From the NCBI RefSeq assembly GCF_000296775.1, contig NZ_AJLE01000009.1:1-64000 (forward strand): DNA of 64,000 bases, written 5' to 3'. The notes beneath the pieces were generated by a model. It worked only from the letters and a program-made list of their open reading frames with translations. It searched no databases and was not told where the DNA came from. This DNA comes from Sulfurovum sp. AR (GTDB taxonomy: Bacteria > Campylobacterota > Campylobacteria > Campylobacterales > Sulfurovaceae). A program made the translations under genes and the position numbers. Positions 39,885 to 49,303 of the stretch are shown here, in pieces. Position 1 is the first letter of the stretch. Each line of letters starts with the position of its first letter.

Positions 39885-41416
39885 CACTGCTTTATCCAAG
39901 CTTTTTATGGTTTCTAATCCCCTTGACTATACTCTTATGGAGCGGTTCACGCAAGCTGGTACAGATGGTACATCTCATCATCCTTATGCTTATCGTGCTC
40001 TCACTTGCACGCCCTATCCAAGAAGAGGCCCTCCAGGAAGCAAGTATAGAAGCCAAGGACATTATCATTGCCCTGGATGTCTCATACTCCATGAAAGCTA
40101 CGGACATCATTCCAACACGTTATGACTTTGCCAAAGAAACCATTGCTTCCCTTCTGGAGGAAAATCCGAGTGACAATATCATGCTCATTGCCTTTACAAC
40201 GAACCCTTTACTGCTCTCTCCTCCTACCACGGATCATGCACTGATCAACATTGCTCTTAAAAATCTCAATCCAGAGTTCATCCTTACCAAGGGAACCTCT
40301 CTTGAAAAACTCTTTAAGAAACTTGCTACCATGAAAATGGGTCATAAAAACCTTATACTTATCACCGATGGGGGAGAAGAAGAGGATCTTGAAACCCTGA
40401 CAACAATACTGCAAACTTCGGATATCTCTTTAACGATTTTAGCATTGGGAACCACACAGGGAACCACCATCCAAAACAAGGACGGGAGCCTGCTCAAAGA
40501 CAAAGATGACAACCTTGTCATTTCACGTGTCAACCCTCTTTTGGAATCACTCTCTTCCTCTGTCTCAGGTACTTACTTGACTGCCTCAAATACACCCAAA
40601 GCAACCGCAGAGAAGATCAATGATGCATTAACGGAGAGCGAGAATGAAGCACAACGTATAGAAAAGATGCAACGCCATTACCTCGAGCTCTATCAACTGC
40701 CTTTGGGATTGGCTCTTCTCTTGTTCCTTATGGTACATACACGTGCTGTCAAATACTTGCTCATACTCTTTACCCTTCTAGGGGTACAGGCTGAAGCTTC
40801 TATGCTTGACAACTACCATCTTAACCGTGCTTACAAAAACTACAAAGCCTCTGATCTTAATGAGACAAAAAAACAGATACAGCAGATAAAGATCCGTTCT
40901 TTGCAGAGTCAAATGCTACTGGCAAATGTCTACTACAAACAGCGTACTTTTAAAAAAGCGATCCAAACCTACAAATCTATCCGTTCTACTTCTCCAAAGA
41001 TAAAGCAACAGCTCTATTACAACATTGGCAATGCCTATGCGATGCAAGAAGCATATGATAAAGCCAAAGTGTACTATACTAAAGTCTTACAGTTAGGTGA
41101 AGATCCAGATGCAGCACATAATCTACGTCTGGTAGCACTCCTTAGTGACCAGAAGAGTGCAGACCTTGGTATCGCCCACCCTAAATCACAAGACTCCTCT
41201 TCAAGTAAAAGTGAATTACAAGAAGATGATGATAAAGAGTCAAACAGTGAAGATGAACCCAGTTCAGGAAGTGGTGGAGGCGGAGAGAGCCAAACAAAAA
41301 AAGCGCAGGAGAAGAACAAGCTTTTAGATGCAGGAAAGCAAGAGCAGCACCCCCTGGGCTCTAAAGTCTATGAACTTATCAATAAAGGATATATACGTGA
41401 AACACAACCTTGGTAA
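39881..41416 (+). CDS. BatB/BatC-like VWA + TPR protein
   Basis: This 511-residue fusion has two N-terminal membrane helices, a VWA domain (ALDVSYSMKATD, LITDGGEE), further helices at about residues 265-305, then TPR units (YNIGNAYAMQEAYDKAKVYYTKVLQLG). A low-complexity Ser/Glu/Asp/Gly linker near residues 430-480 follows. BatB and BatC are separate genes in many bacteria; here they are one polypeptide. The MIDAS is intact. Confidence 0.88.
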   Translation: MTLLYPSFLWFLIPLTILLWSGSRKLVQMVHLIILMLIVLSLARPIQEEALQEASIEAKDIIIALDVSYSMKATDIIPTRYDFAKETIASLLEENPSDNIMLIAFTTNPLLLSPPTTDHALINIALKNLNPEFILTKGTSLEKLFKKLATMKMGHKNLILITDGGEEEDLETLTTILQTSDISLTILALGTTQGTTIQNKDGSLLKDKDDNLVISRVNPLLESLSSSVSGTYLTASNTPKATAEKINDALTESENEAQRIEKMQRHYLELYQLPLGLALLLFLMVHTRAVKYLLILFTLLGVQAEASMLDNYHLNRAYKNYKASDLNETKKQIQQIKIRSLQSQMLLANVYYKQRTFKKAIQTYKSIRSTSPKIKQQLYYNIGNAYAMQEAYDKAKVYYTKVLQLGEDPDAAHNLRLVALLSDQKSADLGIAHPKSQDSSSSKSELQEDDDKESNSEDEPSSGSGGGGESQTKKAQEKNKLLDAGKQEQHPLGSKVYELINKGYIRETQPW

Positions 41417-42542
41417 AAGCTCATTACATCTTTTCTTTCTTCTTCTGAGCTTTCTTACACTTCAGGCAGAAGATTTTACCTATACATTTAATGTAGATCA
41501 ACCGACGCCTTATGTCAAAGAGCCCGTTATGCTTACTCTTGATCTCAACCAAACCAACCATGATGTCGTTATGCTCTTTAACTTTGACATTAAAAAAAGT
41601 GAAGATTACACATTCCAAAGACTTGACATCCGTAAAACCGAGCATTATCATGATGCCAAAATACATTATGTCTATCTCATCTACCCTTTAAGATCTGGAG
41701 ATATCAACATTACATTCGACCTCATCAAGAAAGTAACAACTGATGAGAGTCTAGCCTACAGTTTCTCCGGAGACAGAGACAATGTGAAGAAATTGGTGAC
41801 CAAGGACACACCTTTCGACCTACCACCTTTACAACTACAGGTCAAGCCGCTTCCCGAGGGGACAGTGCTTGTAGGAAACTTTGCCTTGACCTATGAAATC
41901 AAAAAAAATCAAGCCAAAGCCTATGAACCTCTGCCTTTCCAGGTGAGTATCAAAGGAAAGGGTTATCCCCCGCTAGTAGAGACACTGCTTCCAAAAGAGG
42001 GGAACTTTACACGCTTTACAGAAAAGCCTATTGTGAAATCTGTAGCGACCAAAGGAGGAACACAAAGTACAGTGACCTACCCGATGGCACTTTCGCATGA
42101 TCAAAGCTTTATCCTCCCACCTATCGTGCTCAAAGCCTTTGATCCTAAAACAGATAAAGGTTACATACTTGATATCCCTTCACAACATTTTGACATTGAA
42201 CCAGTGGAGTCCCATGATTTGGTTGATACGGTCGATGCACCGGAGGCTGCAAAGGAAGAGCGGTCCTGGTTAAGTACACTTCTGGGTTACATCGTAGCAT
42301 TTATTGCAGGGTATATCAGTGCGCTTAGCTGGAGATGGACTAAGAAAAAGAGACAAAAAGGGCACCACCCTTTGGTAGAGAAAATACGGAATTGTAAAGA
42401 TGAAAAAGCATTGCTGCAGGTACTTATCGCAGCAGACAACAGGCATTTTAGCTCCAGTATAGAGAAACTAGAAGATTCTTTATATGGAAATGGTAAAATC
42501 AATTTGAATAAAGTTAAACAAGAGGCAGAAGAACAGATATGA
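41397..42542 (+). CDS. BatD-like exported protein
   Basis: Start chosen at GTG 41397 (AAAGGATATATAC upstream), overlapping the previous gene by 20 bp, because it yields a clean signal peptide ending LQA. The 381-residue product has immunoglobulin-like beta domains (TYTFNVDQPTPYVKEPVMLTLDL and later repeats) and a C-terminal membrane helix near residue 305 followed by a cytoplasmic tail. This is the BatD layout. It overlaps moxR by 4 bp. Confidence 0.85.
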   Translation: MKHNLGKSSLHLFFLLLSFLTLQAEDFTYTFNVDQPTPYVKEPVMLTLDLNQTNHDVVMLFNFDIKKSEDYTFQRLDIRKTEHYHDAKIHYVYLIYPLRSGDINITFDLIKKVTTDESLAYSFSGDRDNVKKLVTKDTPFDLPPLQLQVKPLPEGTVLVGNFALTYEIKKNQAKAYEPLPFQVSIKGKGYPPLVETLLPKEGNFTRFTEKPIVKSVATKGGTQSTVTYPMALSHDQSFILPPIVLKAFDPKTDKGYILDIPSQHFDIEPVESHDLVDTVDAPEAAKEERSWLSTLLGYIVAFIAGYISALSWRWTKKKRQKGHHPLVEKIRNCKDEKALLQVLIAADNRHFSSSIEKLEDSLYGNGKINLNKVKQEAEEQI

Positions 42543-43486
42543 ATGAAAAGATAAGCACACTCAAAAAAGAGATAAGCAAAGCTGTGATAGGTCAGGAAGC
42601 GATGGTTGAGGGATTACTCATAGGATTGCTTTGTGATGGGCATATCCTTGTGGAGGGTGTACCTGGACTTGCAAAGACCACAACGATCAATGCGCTCTCA
42701 CGTGCCCTGGGATTAGAGTCCAAACGTATCCAGTTCACGCCTGACCTTTTGCCTTCGGATATCATCGGAGCACAGATCTATAATCCCCAAGACCATAGCT
42801 TCAGTATCAAAAAGGGTCCGCTCTTTGCACACCTCCTCTTAGCGGACGAGATCAACCGTGCTCCTGCCAAAGTGCAATCTGCCCTGCTTGAGGTCATGCA
42901 GGAGAGACAGGTCACCATCGCAGAAGAGACCTTTAAACTTGAACGGCCGTTTCTGGTCATGGCAACACAGAACCCCATAGAACAAGAAGGGGTCTACGCT
43001 CTTCCAGAAGCACAGCTGGACCGTTTTATGATGAAGATCGTCGTACAACACAACAGTGAAGCCCAAGAGCTGGAGATCATGCGAAAAGCAGCCAGTAAAA
43101 GTTTTGGGGAAGTAGAGACCGTGTTGAGTGTAGAAGATCTCTTCGTCCTTCAGGAAGAGATAGGGAAGATCCACATCGATGAAGAGCTGGAACGCTATAT
43201 GGTGCAGATCATCACTGCGACAAGAGAACCTCTAAGATTCGGATTAGATGAGATCGCTGAAAACATTATGTTTGGAGCAAGCCCAAGAGCCTCTATAGAC
43301 CTTTACAAGGCAGCCAAAGCTAAAGCCTTTCTGCGTGGTAATGACTTTGTCACTCCTGCAGACATCGGGTATGTGATACACAATGTCCTTCGTCACCGTA
43401 TTGTACTCTCCTATGAGGCCAGAGCTAAAGGTATACATGCAGATGAGATCATCACTGCTATCATTGAGACATTGCCGATACCTTAA
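42539..43486 (+). CDS. MoxR-family AAA+ ATPase
   Basis: The 315-residue ATPase has Walker A EGVPGLAKTTT, Walker B LLADEINRAPAKVQSALLEVMQE, sensor 1 MATQNP and the QLDRFMM arginine-finger region. MoxR ATPases act as chaperones that pair with VWA proteins, here BatA and BatB/C. It is followed by the DUF58 gene with a one-base overlap. Confidence 0.95.
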   Translation: MNEKISTLKKEISKAVIGQEAMVEGLLIGLLCDGHILVEGVPGLAKTTTINALSRALGLESKRIQFTPDLLPSDIIGAQIYNPQDHSFSIKKGPLFAHLLLADEINRAPAKVQSALLEVMQERQVTIAEETFKLERPFLVMATQNPIEQEGVYALPEAQLDRFMMKIVVQHNSEAQELEIMRKAASKSFGEVETVLSVEDLFVLQEEIGKIHIDEELERYMVQIITATREPLRFGLDEIAENIMFGASPRASIDLYKAAKAKAFLRGNDFVTPADIGYVIHNVLRHRIVLSYEARAKGIHADEIITAIIETLPIP

Positions 43487-44313
43487 TGCATACAGCCCTT
43501 AAAGCACTCCAACTCAAAGCCAGACACCAGGTATACACCCTCCTTAGCGGGCACAACCTCTCTAAGCTCTATGGAGAGGGGTATGATTTCTCTGAACTCA
43601 GAGAGTACCAGGTGGGGGATGACATCCGTAAGATCAACTGGACCATCTCGGCAAAGTTGGGTCGTCCGTATATCAAAGAGCTGCATGCCAACCGGGAACT
43701 CTCCGTCGTTGTGGCTGCCTTTATGGATGCCAGCCTCTATTTTGGCTCAGGCAATGCCAAACAGAAGAAGCTTACAGAAGTAGCCACCATTCTAGGCTAT
43801 GCTGCGCAGCAGAACAATGATCTCTTTACCGGGATATACTATACACAGGAGCAGACCCATGCGACCCCGCCGACCAAGCAGCTCTATCACATAGAACAGT
43901 TCTCACAAACCCTCTACAGTGCGTCTGTACTCAATACTACCCTGGACCATAATGCTGCGATCCAGGACCTTTTCAAAAGACTGCACAAACCTTCACTTCT
44001 GTTTATTTTGAGTGACTTTTTAGAAGAGATGGATCTCTCTTTACTATCGCAAAAACACGAAGTGATTGCAGTGATACTCCGGGACAGAGAAGAAGAAGTG
44101 CCTAAAAAACTGGGTGAAGTTACACTCTCCCATCCACAAGATGGCAAAAAGATGGATACCTATTTTGGCCAAAGAAGTATAGAGAAGTATCTTGCAAAAC
44201 TCAAAGAGAACGATGAGAGACTGGGTGAACATTTTGCCCACTATGACATCCGTTCTGTCAAGATATTCACAGATGACGAAGCCGTAAGCAAACTGGTGGG
44301 TCTGTTTGTATAG
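43486..44313 (+). CDS. DUF58 protein of the MoxR/Bat operon
   Basis: This 275-residue protein carries the DUF58 signature: GYDFSELREYQVGDDIRKINWTISAKLGRPYIKEL, followed by a VWA-like core. DUF58 proteins regularly neighbour moxR. It closes the batA-batBC-batD-moxR-DUF58 operon and converges on the chaA-like gene 16 bp away. Confidence 0.93.
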   Translation: MHTALKALQLKARHQVYTLLSGHNLSKLYGEGYDFSELREYQVGDDIRKINWTISAKLGRPYIKELHANRELSVVVAAFMDASLYFGSGNAKQKKLTEVATILGYAAQQNNDLFTGIYYTQEQTHATPPTKQLYHIEQFSQTLYSASVLNTTLDHNAAIQDLFKRLHKPSLLFILSDFLEEMDLSLLSQKHEVIAVILRDREEEVPKKLGEVTLSHPQDGKKMDTYFGQRSIEKYLAKLKENDERLGEHFAHYDIRSVKIFTDDEAVSKLVGLFV

Positions 44314-44329
44314 CCTATATATTTTAGCT

Positions 44330-45424
44330 TCAGATAAACAATAAGTAGACAAACACCACAAACAAGATCACATGCAGAAAACCTTCAAGCATGTTGGTTT
44401 CCCCGTCATTAAAGTTCACGATACTCACAAGCAGGGTTAATCCCAGCATCACCCCTTGCACCGGTGTGATAGCAAGGTTAAGGTCCATACCCATGTAACG
44501 TGTCACAAGTATCACAGCAGGTACCGTTAAAAGTATGGTTGCCAGCGAAGCCCCCAAAGCGATATTGACAACAGTCTGCATACGGTTATCCAATGCCGCA
44601 CGCACCGCAGTAATGAGCTCTGGCGCAGCGGAGATAATAGCTACGCCCACTGCAGCGATAGAGAGAGGCAGTCCGAAGGTTTTCATCGTATTTCCCATAA
44701 ATACGGCCAAAATTTCCGAAAGCACCCCGATCATAATGATGGCCACGACCAAGTTCACACTGTGGTACCATCCGTTGATCTTATGCGGGTTAGGTATACA
44801 GTGTCCCTCCTCGTCACATACTTCCTCTGCTTCATGTTCATACTCAAAAAAGTATTTGTGTGAGGCTACCTGAATACGTGTAAAGGTGATATAGAGCAGT
44901 ATGAACATCACCACATTGAACATCATATAATTGTCGATATGGGCTGCATCCATAAAGTGCGGTACCACCATCGCGATACCTATAGCAACAAGCAGCATCG
45001 AGAGATAAGAGTTTGAAGAATCCACATTGTAGGGCTGTTCACCATACTTGATCCCCCCTATGATCGCTGCGAGTCCCAGTAAGGCATTGATATCCAGCAT
45101 AATAGCCGCATAGATGGTATCACGTGCCAGTACAGGATTATGCTCATGTACCATCATAATGGCAATGATAACGATCTCTACTACCACGGCAGAGATGGTC
45201 AGGATCAGCGTCCCATAAGGCTCACCGAATTTTTCAGCCAGCATCTCTGCATGGTGTGCTACGGACATCGCTGCATAGATAATGACTGCAAACAACACAG
45301 AAAAACCTATAAGGTTCCCAACCGTGGATGCTACTAATGTATGTTCGAAAAACGTAATGCCAAAATACGCGATGATCGCGGCAAAGAGGCTATACTCTTT
45401 TGAAAAATCTTTAAGAAGTTGCAT
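44330..45424 (-). CDS. Ca2+/H+ antiporter, ChaA-like (CaCA family)
   Basis: The 364-residue membrane protein has about 11 helices and two CaCA alpha-repeats. The first is GEPYGTLILTISAVVVEIVIIAIMM and the second is AAPELITAVRAALDNRMQTVVNIALGASLATILLT. A central acidic loop with HEAEEVCDEEGHC may be regulatory. The family exchanges Ca2+ or Na+ for H+. It starts inside the stop of the DUF3972 gene (TAATG). Confidence 0.9.
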   Translation of the reverse strand: MQLLKDFSKEYSLFAAIIAYFGITFFEHTLVASTVGNLIGFSVLFAVIIYAAMSVAHHAEMLAEKFGEPYGTLILTISAVVVEIVIIAIMMVHEHNPVLARDTIYAAIMLDINALLGLAAIIGGIKYGEQPYNVDSSNSYLSMLLVAIGIAMVVPHFMDAAHIDNYMMFNVVMFILLYITFTRIQVASHKYFFEYEHEAEEVCDEEGHCIPNPHKINGWYHSVNLVVAIIMIGVLSEILAVFMGNTMKTFGLPLSIAAVGVAIISAAPELITAVRAALDNRMQTVVNIALGASLATILLTVPAVILVTRYMGMDLNLAITPVQGVMLGLTLLVSIVNFNDGETNMLEGFLHVILFVVFVYLLFI

Positions 45425-46071
45425 TATTTCAGGATATCCTTATAGCTTTTATTGGCATTGAACTTGAGCTTATCCTCTACGCCCATAATGCGTTCATCCC
45501 CTGCTCTATAGGCTTTTTTCAAACGTTTTGTGATCTTGGCCTGTTCTTTCTCATTCGTGATTTTGTGCTGCTTGAAGAATTTCTTGAGCCCTATCCAGCG
45601 CTCTTCTTCAGCATCCATACTCTCTTCTTCAGAGATCACTTCTATCGCTTCTTGGGATTTTTTCTGCTCTAACTGATGGACATAGAGTGTACGCATCTCA
45701 TAAAATGCCTCTTTGAGCAAATCTATCTCCCCTTTGAGTGTGGTTGAGATCTGTTTATTGGACTTCTTGAGGTCTTTGACGGTGCCTTTAAGTACCGAGA
45801 TCGTTTCATCTTTGGCTTTAAGCAATGCTTTATAGTCTTTGACATCTGCAGGAGGTAGAGTAGTTTGTGTTGAGATTGACTTCTTAGGTATGACCGTTGT
45901 CTCTTTTTCACGAGAGGGTGTCTCTTCTGTACTCTCATTGTCAACCACAATGTAAAGCTTCCCCTCTACATTTTTTGCTGTCAATATTCCCCGCTTGATC
46001 TTCGCATAGACTGCTTGCCGTGAGATACCCAGCTCCTGTGCATACTCAGCAGGCTTCATCAACTTTTCCAT
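45424..46071 (-). CDS. DUF3972-type HTH and coiled-coil protein
   Basis: This 215-residue protein has an N-terminal helix-turn-helix (MKPAEYAQELGISRQAVYAKIKRG) followed by a short beta strand. A Lys/Thr-rich linker and a long coiled coil (about residues 90-150) come next. The pattern matches a Campylobacterota-specific family of unknown function. An inverted repeat sits just upstream of its ribosome-binding site. Coupling to the antiporter gene is by one-base overlap. Confidence 0.8.
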   Translation of the reverse strand: MEKLMKPAEYAQELGISRQAVYAKIKRGILTAKNVEGKLYIVVDNESTEETPSREKETTVIPKKSISTQTTLPPADVKDYKALLKAKDETISVLKGTVKDLKKSNKQISTTLKGEIDLLKEAFYEMRTLYVHQLEQKKSQEAIEVISEEESMDAEEERWIGLKKFFKQHKITNEKEQAKITKRLKKAYRAGDERIMGVEDKLKFNANKSYKDILK

Positions 46072-46081
46072 ACTCTCCCCT

Positions 46082-46099
46082 ATTTACAGTTTTGTAAAT
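46082..46099. promoter_or_regulatory. Inverted repeat upstream of the DUF3972 gene
   Basis: ATTTACA-GTTT-TGTAAAT is a perfect 7-bp inverted repeat 11 bp upstream of the start codon. It could be an operator for the HTH protein it precedes, or an mRNA hairpin. Confidence 0.45.
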
Positions 46100-46300
46100 G
46101 ATAGCATAAGTTTTATGAAAGGCTTACAGGGAGAATAAAAGATATGAGATGCCCAACTTCTTTCAGAAAGTAACTATTTCAATTGTGGTTTGTTTATTAT
46201 CTGTTAAGCGATGTTCACTATACTTTATAAAGGTCCATGAAACAACAATAGAGTCTGGAATTATAACAGACAACATACATGATACAACACAAAGGATACC

Positions 46301-46663
46301 ATGATGGAACATGTGAAAGATGTATTAAAAACCTCGTTGGAGGAACTGGAAAGAGTACTGGATACTAAAACAGTCGTAGGAGAACCGATTGTCATAGAGG
46401 GCAATACACTTATTCCACTGATCAGTATCGGATTTGGTTTTGGTGCCGGAGGTGGTACCGGAAAGTGCAAAAAAAGTGACGAAGAGGGAATTGGAGCCGG
46501 TACTGGAGGTGGCGGCGGTATTAGGCCGGTTGCCCTCGTGATCATTAACAAAGACGGTGACGTAAGGGTTGAGTCTATCAAAAGCGGTATGGCTTCGGCA
46601 TTCGAACATATAGGCGAAGCTATCGGTAAAGCGATGCAAGAGAAGCAGGAAAAAGACAAATAG
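46301..46663 (+). CDS. GerW/YtfJ-family protein
   Basis: This 120-residue protein matches GerW (YtfJ): an N-terminal helix ending TKTVVGEPI, then GNTLIPLISIGFGFGAGGG, a Gly-rich turn with GAGTGGGGGIRPVALVII, and a closing helix. In Bacilli the ytfJ gene sits beside a DUF2953 gene (ytfI), and the same pairing is seen here, so the two probably act together. Function in non-sporulating bacteria is unknown. Start ATG at 46301 or 46304. Confidence 0.87.
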   Translation: MMEHVKDVLKTSLEELERVLDTKTVVGEPIVIEGNTLIPLISIGFGFGAGGGTGKCKKSDEEGIGAGTGGGGGIRPVALVIINKDGDVRVESIKSGMASAFEHIGEAIGKAMQEKQEKDK

Positions 46664-46691
46664 CATATACTAATATGTGATTGGAGAAAGG

Positions 46692-47245
46692 ATGGAGATC
46701 ATAGCAATTTTGATCGGCTTTCTGCTCTTTGTTCTGATTTTGCTTTCTATCCCTGTTGATCTGGAATTCTATCTGAAAAGAGATGAAGCATTAGAGTACC
46801 GGGCAGAACTGTGTCTACTGTTTGGTCTTATTACTATCGATATGGCCAAGCAGAATCAGAAAACAAGAAAAAGAACATTACCAAAAAAGAAAAAAAAGAA
46901 AAAAATCTGCATCTGGTGTCATTGAGAGAAAGCAAAAGATTTATAAAGCGACTGATGAGGCTTGTCCGGGATCTTTTTCACGATTTACAGATCAAAGATT
47001 TACGCATGCATTGGCACTTTGGACTGGGTGATCCAGCAGATACCGGAATGCTTTTAGGCTTACTGCAGCCTATGCTACTTCCCTGGAACAATGCAACACT
47101 CAGTGCAGATTTTCAAGAAGCCGTCCTTGAAGGCTATTGTAAAGCAGAGGTTCGTATTTTTCCGATTCGGATATTAGGTTATATTCTAGCTTTTATTTTT
47201 TCAGGGGCAACAATACGTGTTATAAAAAATGCTCTGATCAAGTAG
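46692..47245 (+). pseudogene. DUF2953 (YtfI-like) gene with frame interruption at an A-rich slippery tract
   Basis: The first frame (ATG 46692, GGAGAAAGG upstream) encodes an N-terminal membrane helix and a Lys-rich stretch, then stops at 46923-46925. The -1 frame from about 46898 continues to 47245 with the DUF2953 hallmark MHWHFGLGDPADTGMLLGLLQ and a late membrane helix. Joined, they give about 184 residues, a normal DUF2953 size. The switch lies on A6-G-A8-G-A7 and includes two in-frame A-AAA-AAG heptamers (46883-46889, 46892-46898). These are the classic dnaX-type -1 frameshift sequence. The gene may be truly broken, slippage-expressed or phase-variable. Confidence 0.75.
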
Positions 47246-47270
47246 TCACAGTCATGACAAAGGAGACACA

Positions 47271-47549
47271 ATGGAACATCAAGAAGCTTATCAAAAAGCT
47301 AAAAAAAGAGCAGAAGCAAAATTTGGATTTTACATTCATTTATCGGTTTACATAGCTGTATCAATTTTACTTATTGTTATAAACCTAAGTTCATCCACCC
47401 AATACCTATGGTTCAAGTGGCCACTCATGGGATGGGGCATCGGTGTATTTTTTCATGCTTTGGGAGTCTTTGTTTTTTCTGGAAGACCATCTCTCACAGA
47501 GAAAATGATTGAAAAAGAGATGAAGAGAGAAGCCTTAAAGAAGAAATAA
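47271..47549 (+). CDS. 2TM-domain membrane protein
   Basis: This 92-residue protein fits the 2TM domain (PF13239): a basic N-terminal helix (YQKAKKRAEAKFGFYIHLSVY), two membrane helices, and GxGVFFHALGVF. CAAAGGAGACACA precedes the ATG. The family is small, often next to regulators, and of unknown function. Confidence 0.83.
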   Translation: MEHQEAYQKAKKRAEAKFGFYIHLSVYIAVSILLIVINLSSSTQYLWFKWPLMGWGIGVFFHALGVFVFSGRPSLTEKMIEKEMKREALKKK

Positions 47550-47629
47550 ATGCAACATCCATCTGATAGTCAAATTAAAACGAAATGTTATCAATAGAGT
47601 ATTTAGATTAGATATAAAAAGGTTAATCA

Positions 47630-48418
47630 ATGAAGATCACGCACTATCTCTATAACGCATTTTTAATAGAGGATGGCAGTACAAAAATCGCTATCGATCC
47701 CGGACAAAACCTCTGGATATTTAAACTCCAAAGTCTGATTCCACAGTCAGAGTGGCACGATATCACGCATATCCTGATCACCCATGGAGACCCCGATCAT
47801 CACTGGCAGTCCGATAGAGTAGCAAAAGTCTCCGGTGCTCCCGTTATCTGTGGTAAGGGACTCACTAAAATCGAAAATGGAAAAACTCTTGTGATAGACC
47901 CACGAGGCAGAGAATTAACATCTTGGATTACATATGAAAACCTTTATCCTTTGGATGTTGGAGAATCAGTTACTTTAAATGATGTCAAGATAGAAGCTAT
48001 CAAAACCGTGCATGGCCAGATATCCATTCCCATTTTAGGATTTAAGATAAAAAAACAACCAGGTCTCGGTGAGAGAACAGGTATTGGATCTATGGGGTTT
48101 AAAATCACCATTGGTAATAAGAGTATTGTGAATCTCGGAGATACACTACTTTTAAAAGAATGGGAAGGATTAAAACCTGATGTCCTTATGCTACCCATCG
48201 GAGGTCTGGGCAATAATACATGGACGATGGATATACATGATGCTATTGAAGCAGTCAAGTTGATAGCTCCAAAGATCGTTATCCCATGTCACTATAATGT
48301 CCCTTTTTTGTGGATCAAAAAAATGGCTGTGACAGATGACCAACTTTTTAAAAGGGAAGTGGAGAAACTGGGCACTGAGTGTGTAATTCTCAGAATGGGT
48401 GACTCAGTCGAGTTGTAA
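47630..48418 (+). CDS. Metallo-beta-lactamase-fold hydrolase (UlaG/UPF0173-like)
   Basis: This 262-residue protein has the MBL fold: HILITHGDPDHHWQSD, a later KTVHG, NLGDT, and a final CHYN. The usual HxHxDH motif appears as HGDPDH, with Asp replacing the second His, so metal binding may be altered. The segment LPIGGLGNNTWTMDIHDA matches UlaG/PhnP-like branches. Substrate unknown. Confidence 0.82.
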   Translation: MKITHYLYNAFLIEDGSTKIAIDPGQNLWIFKLQSLIPQSEWHDITHILITHGDPDHHWQSDRVAKVSGAPVICGKGLTKIENGKTLVIDPRGRELTSWITYENLYPLDVGESVTLNDVKIEAIKTVHGQISIPILGFKIKKQPGLGERTGIGSMGFKITIGNKSIVNLGDTLLLKEWEGLKPDVLMLPIGGLGNNTWTMDIHDAIEAVKLIAPKIVIPCHYNVPFLWIKKMAVTDDQLFKREVEKLGTECVILRMGDSVEL

Positions 48419-48419
48419 A

Positions 48420-49116
48420 ATGATAAATAAACAAAATCCTATCATGATCTGGTTGAGTTTTGTTGTCCGGATGATTTTATTTGCCGTTGGTTTGATGTGG
48501 CCAGCTGGTACCTTTATATGGTGGGAAGCCTGGATATTGGTTGGACTCTGGTCTATCTATGGAGTTGCCACAACGACTTACTTATTACGCAATGATCCTG
48601 CTTTACTTGTAGAACGATTGAAGCTCGTACCTCTATAAGGATCAAAAGGTTTGGGATAAGGTCTTAATGCTTCTTTTTTTTATTGTAGGTATTGGTCTTT
48701 ATCTACTTCCCGGTTTTGATGTTATGCGTTATGCGTGGAGTGAACCTTTACCGTTATGGATAAGAATTACTGCAATGTTTGTACATGTACCCTGCTTTGT
48801 ACTTCTAATTTGGATAATGCGTGAGAACACTTATCTATCACAGGTAGTAAAAATTGATAAGGATCGTGTCCATAAAGTGATCAGTACCGGCCCTTACGCT
48901 TATGTCCGTCACCCCATGTATACTGTAACAATCATTTTACTGTTCGCTGTTCCCTTAGCACTTGGGTCTCGGTTGACATTAATTCTTTCATTATTTTTGA
49001 CGATGTTGTTGATTGTTCGAACTTACCTCGAAGATCATACATTACACACTGAACTAGAAGGCTATTCAAAGTATGCTAAACAAACAGTTTACCGACTAAT
49101 TCCAGGGATCTGGTGA
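48420..49116 (+). pseudogene. Isoprenylcysteine methyltransferase-like membrane protein, split by a frameshift
   Basis: The first frame (ATG 48420) encodes two membrane helices and RNDPALLVERLK before stopping at 48638. The next frame (+1) continues as DQKVWDKVLMLLFF and includes STGPYAYVRHPMYT, the ICMT/PEMT-family SAM-binding signature, to 49116. The two halves together give about 230 residues, the usual length. A single indel near 48620-48640 explains this. No slippery run is seen, so a mutation or sequence error is more likely than programmed shifting. Confidence 0.75.
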
Positions 49117-49160
49117 GTATCAGGAAGAATTTGCAAGAACTGACATTATTTACTGAAATG

Positions 49161-49193
49161 AAACCTTATGAATTTATATATTTTATAAGGTTT
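49161..49193. repeat. AT-rich stem-loop after the methyltransferase-like gene
   Basis: AAACCTTAT / ATAAGGTTT (9-bp stem, 15-nt loop) is followed by TTCTCTTC. A closely similar stem-loop occurs at 49682-49708 on the other side of the small secreted-peptide gene. Confidence 0.5.
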
Positions 49194-49303
49194 TCTCTTC
49201 ACACTAGTTTCACACTTCTATTTTATACTTCATCTGAATTTGGATAAAGCGTTTCTGATTTGAATATCAGATAAGCATTACAAAAAAATTAAAAGGATTT
49301 ATA

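Noticed and set aside
48399-48419. Earlier start for the methyltransferase-like gene
   Set aside because: It would extend into the end of the MBL hydrolase gene; the ATG at 48420 begins a natural membrane-helix N-terminus.
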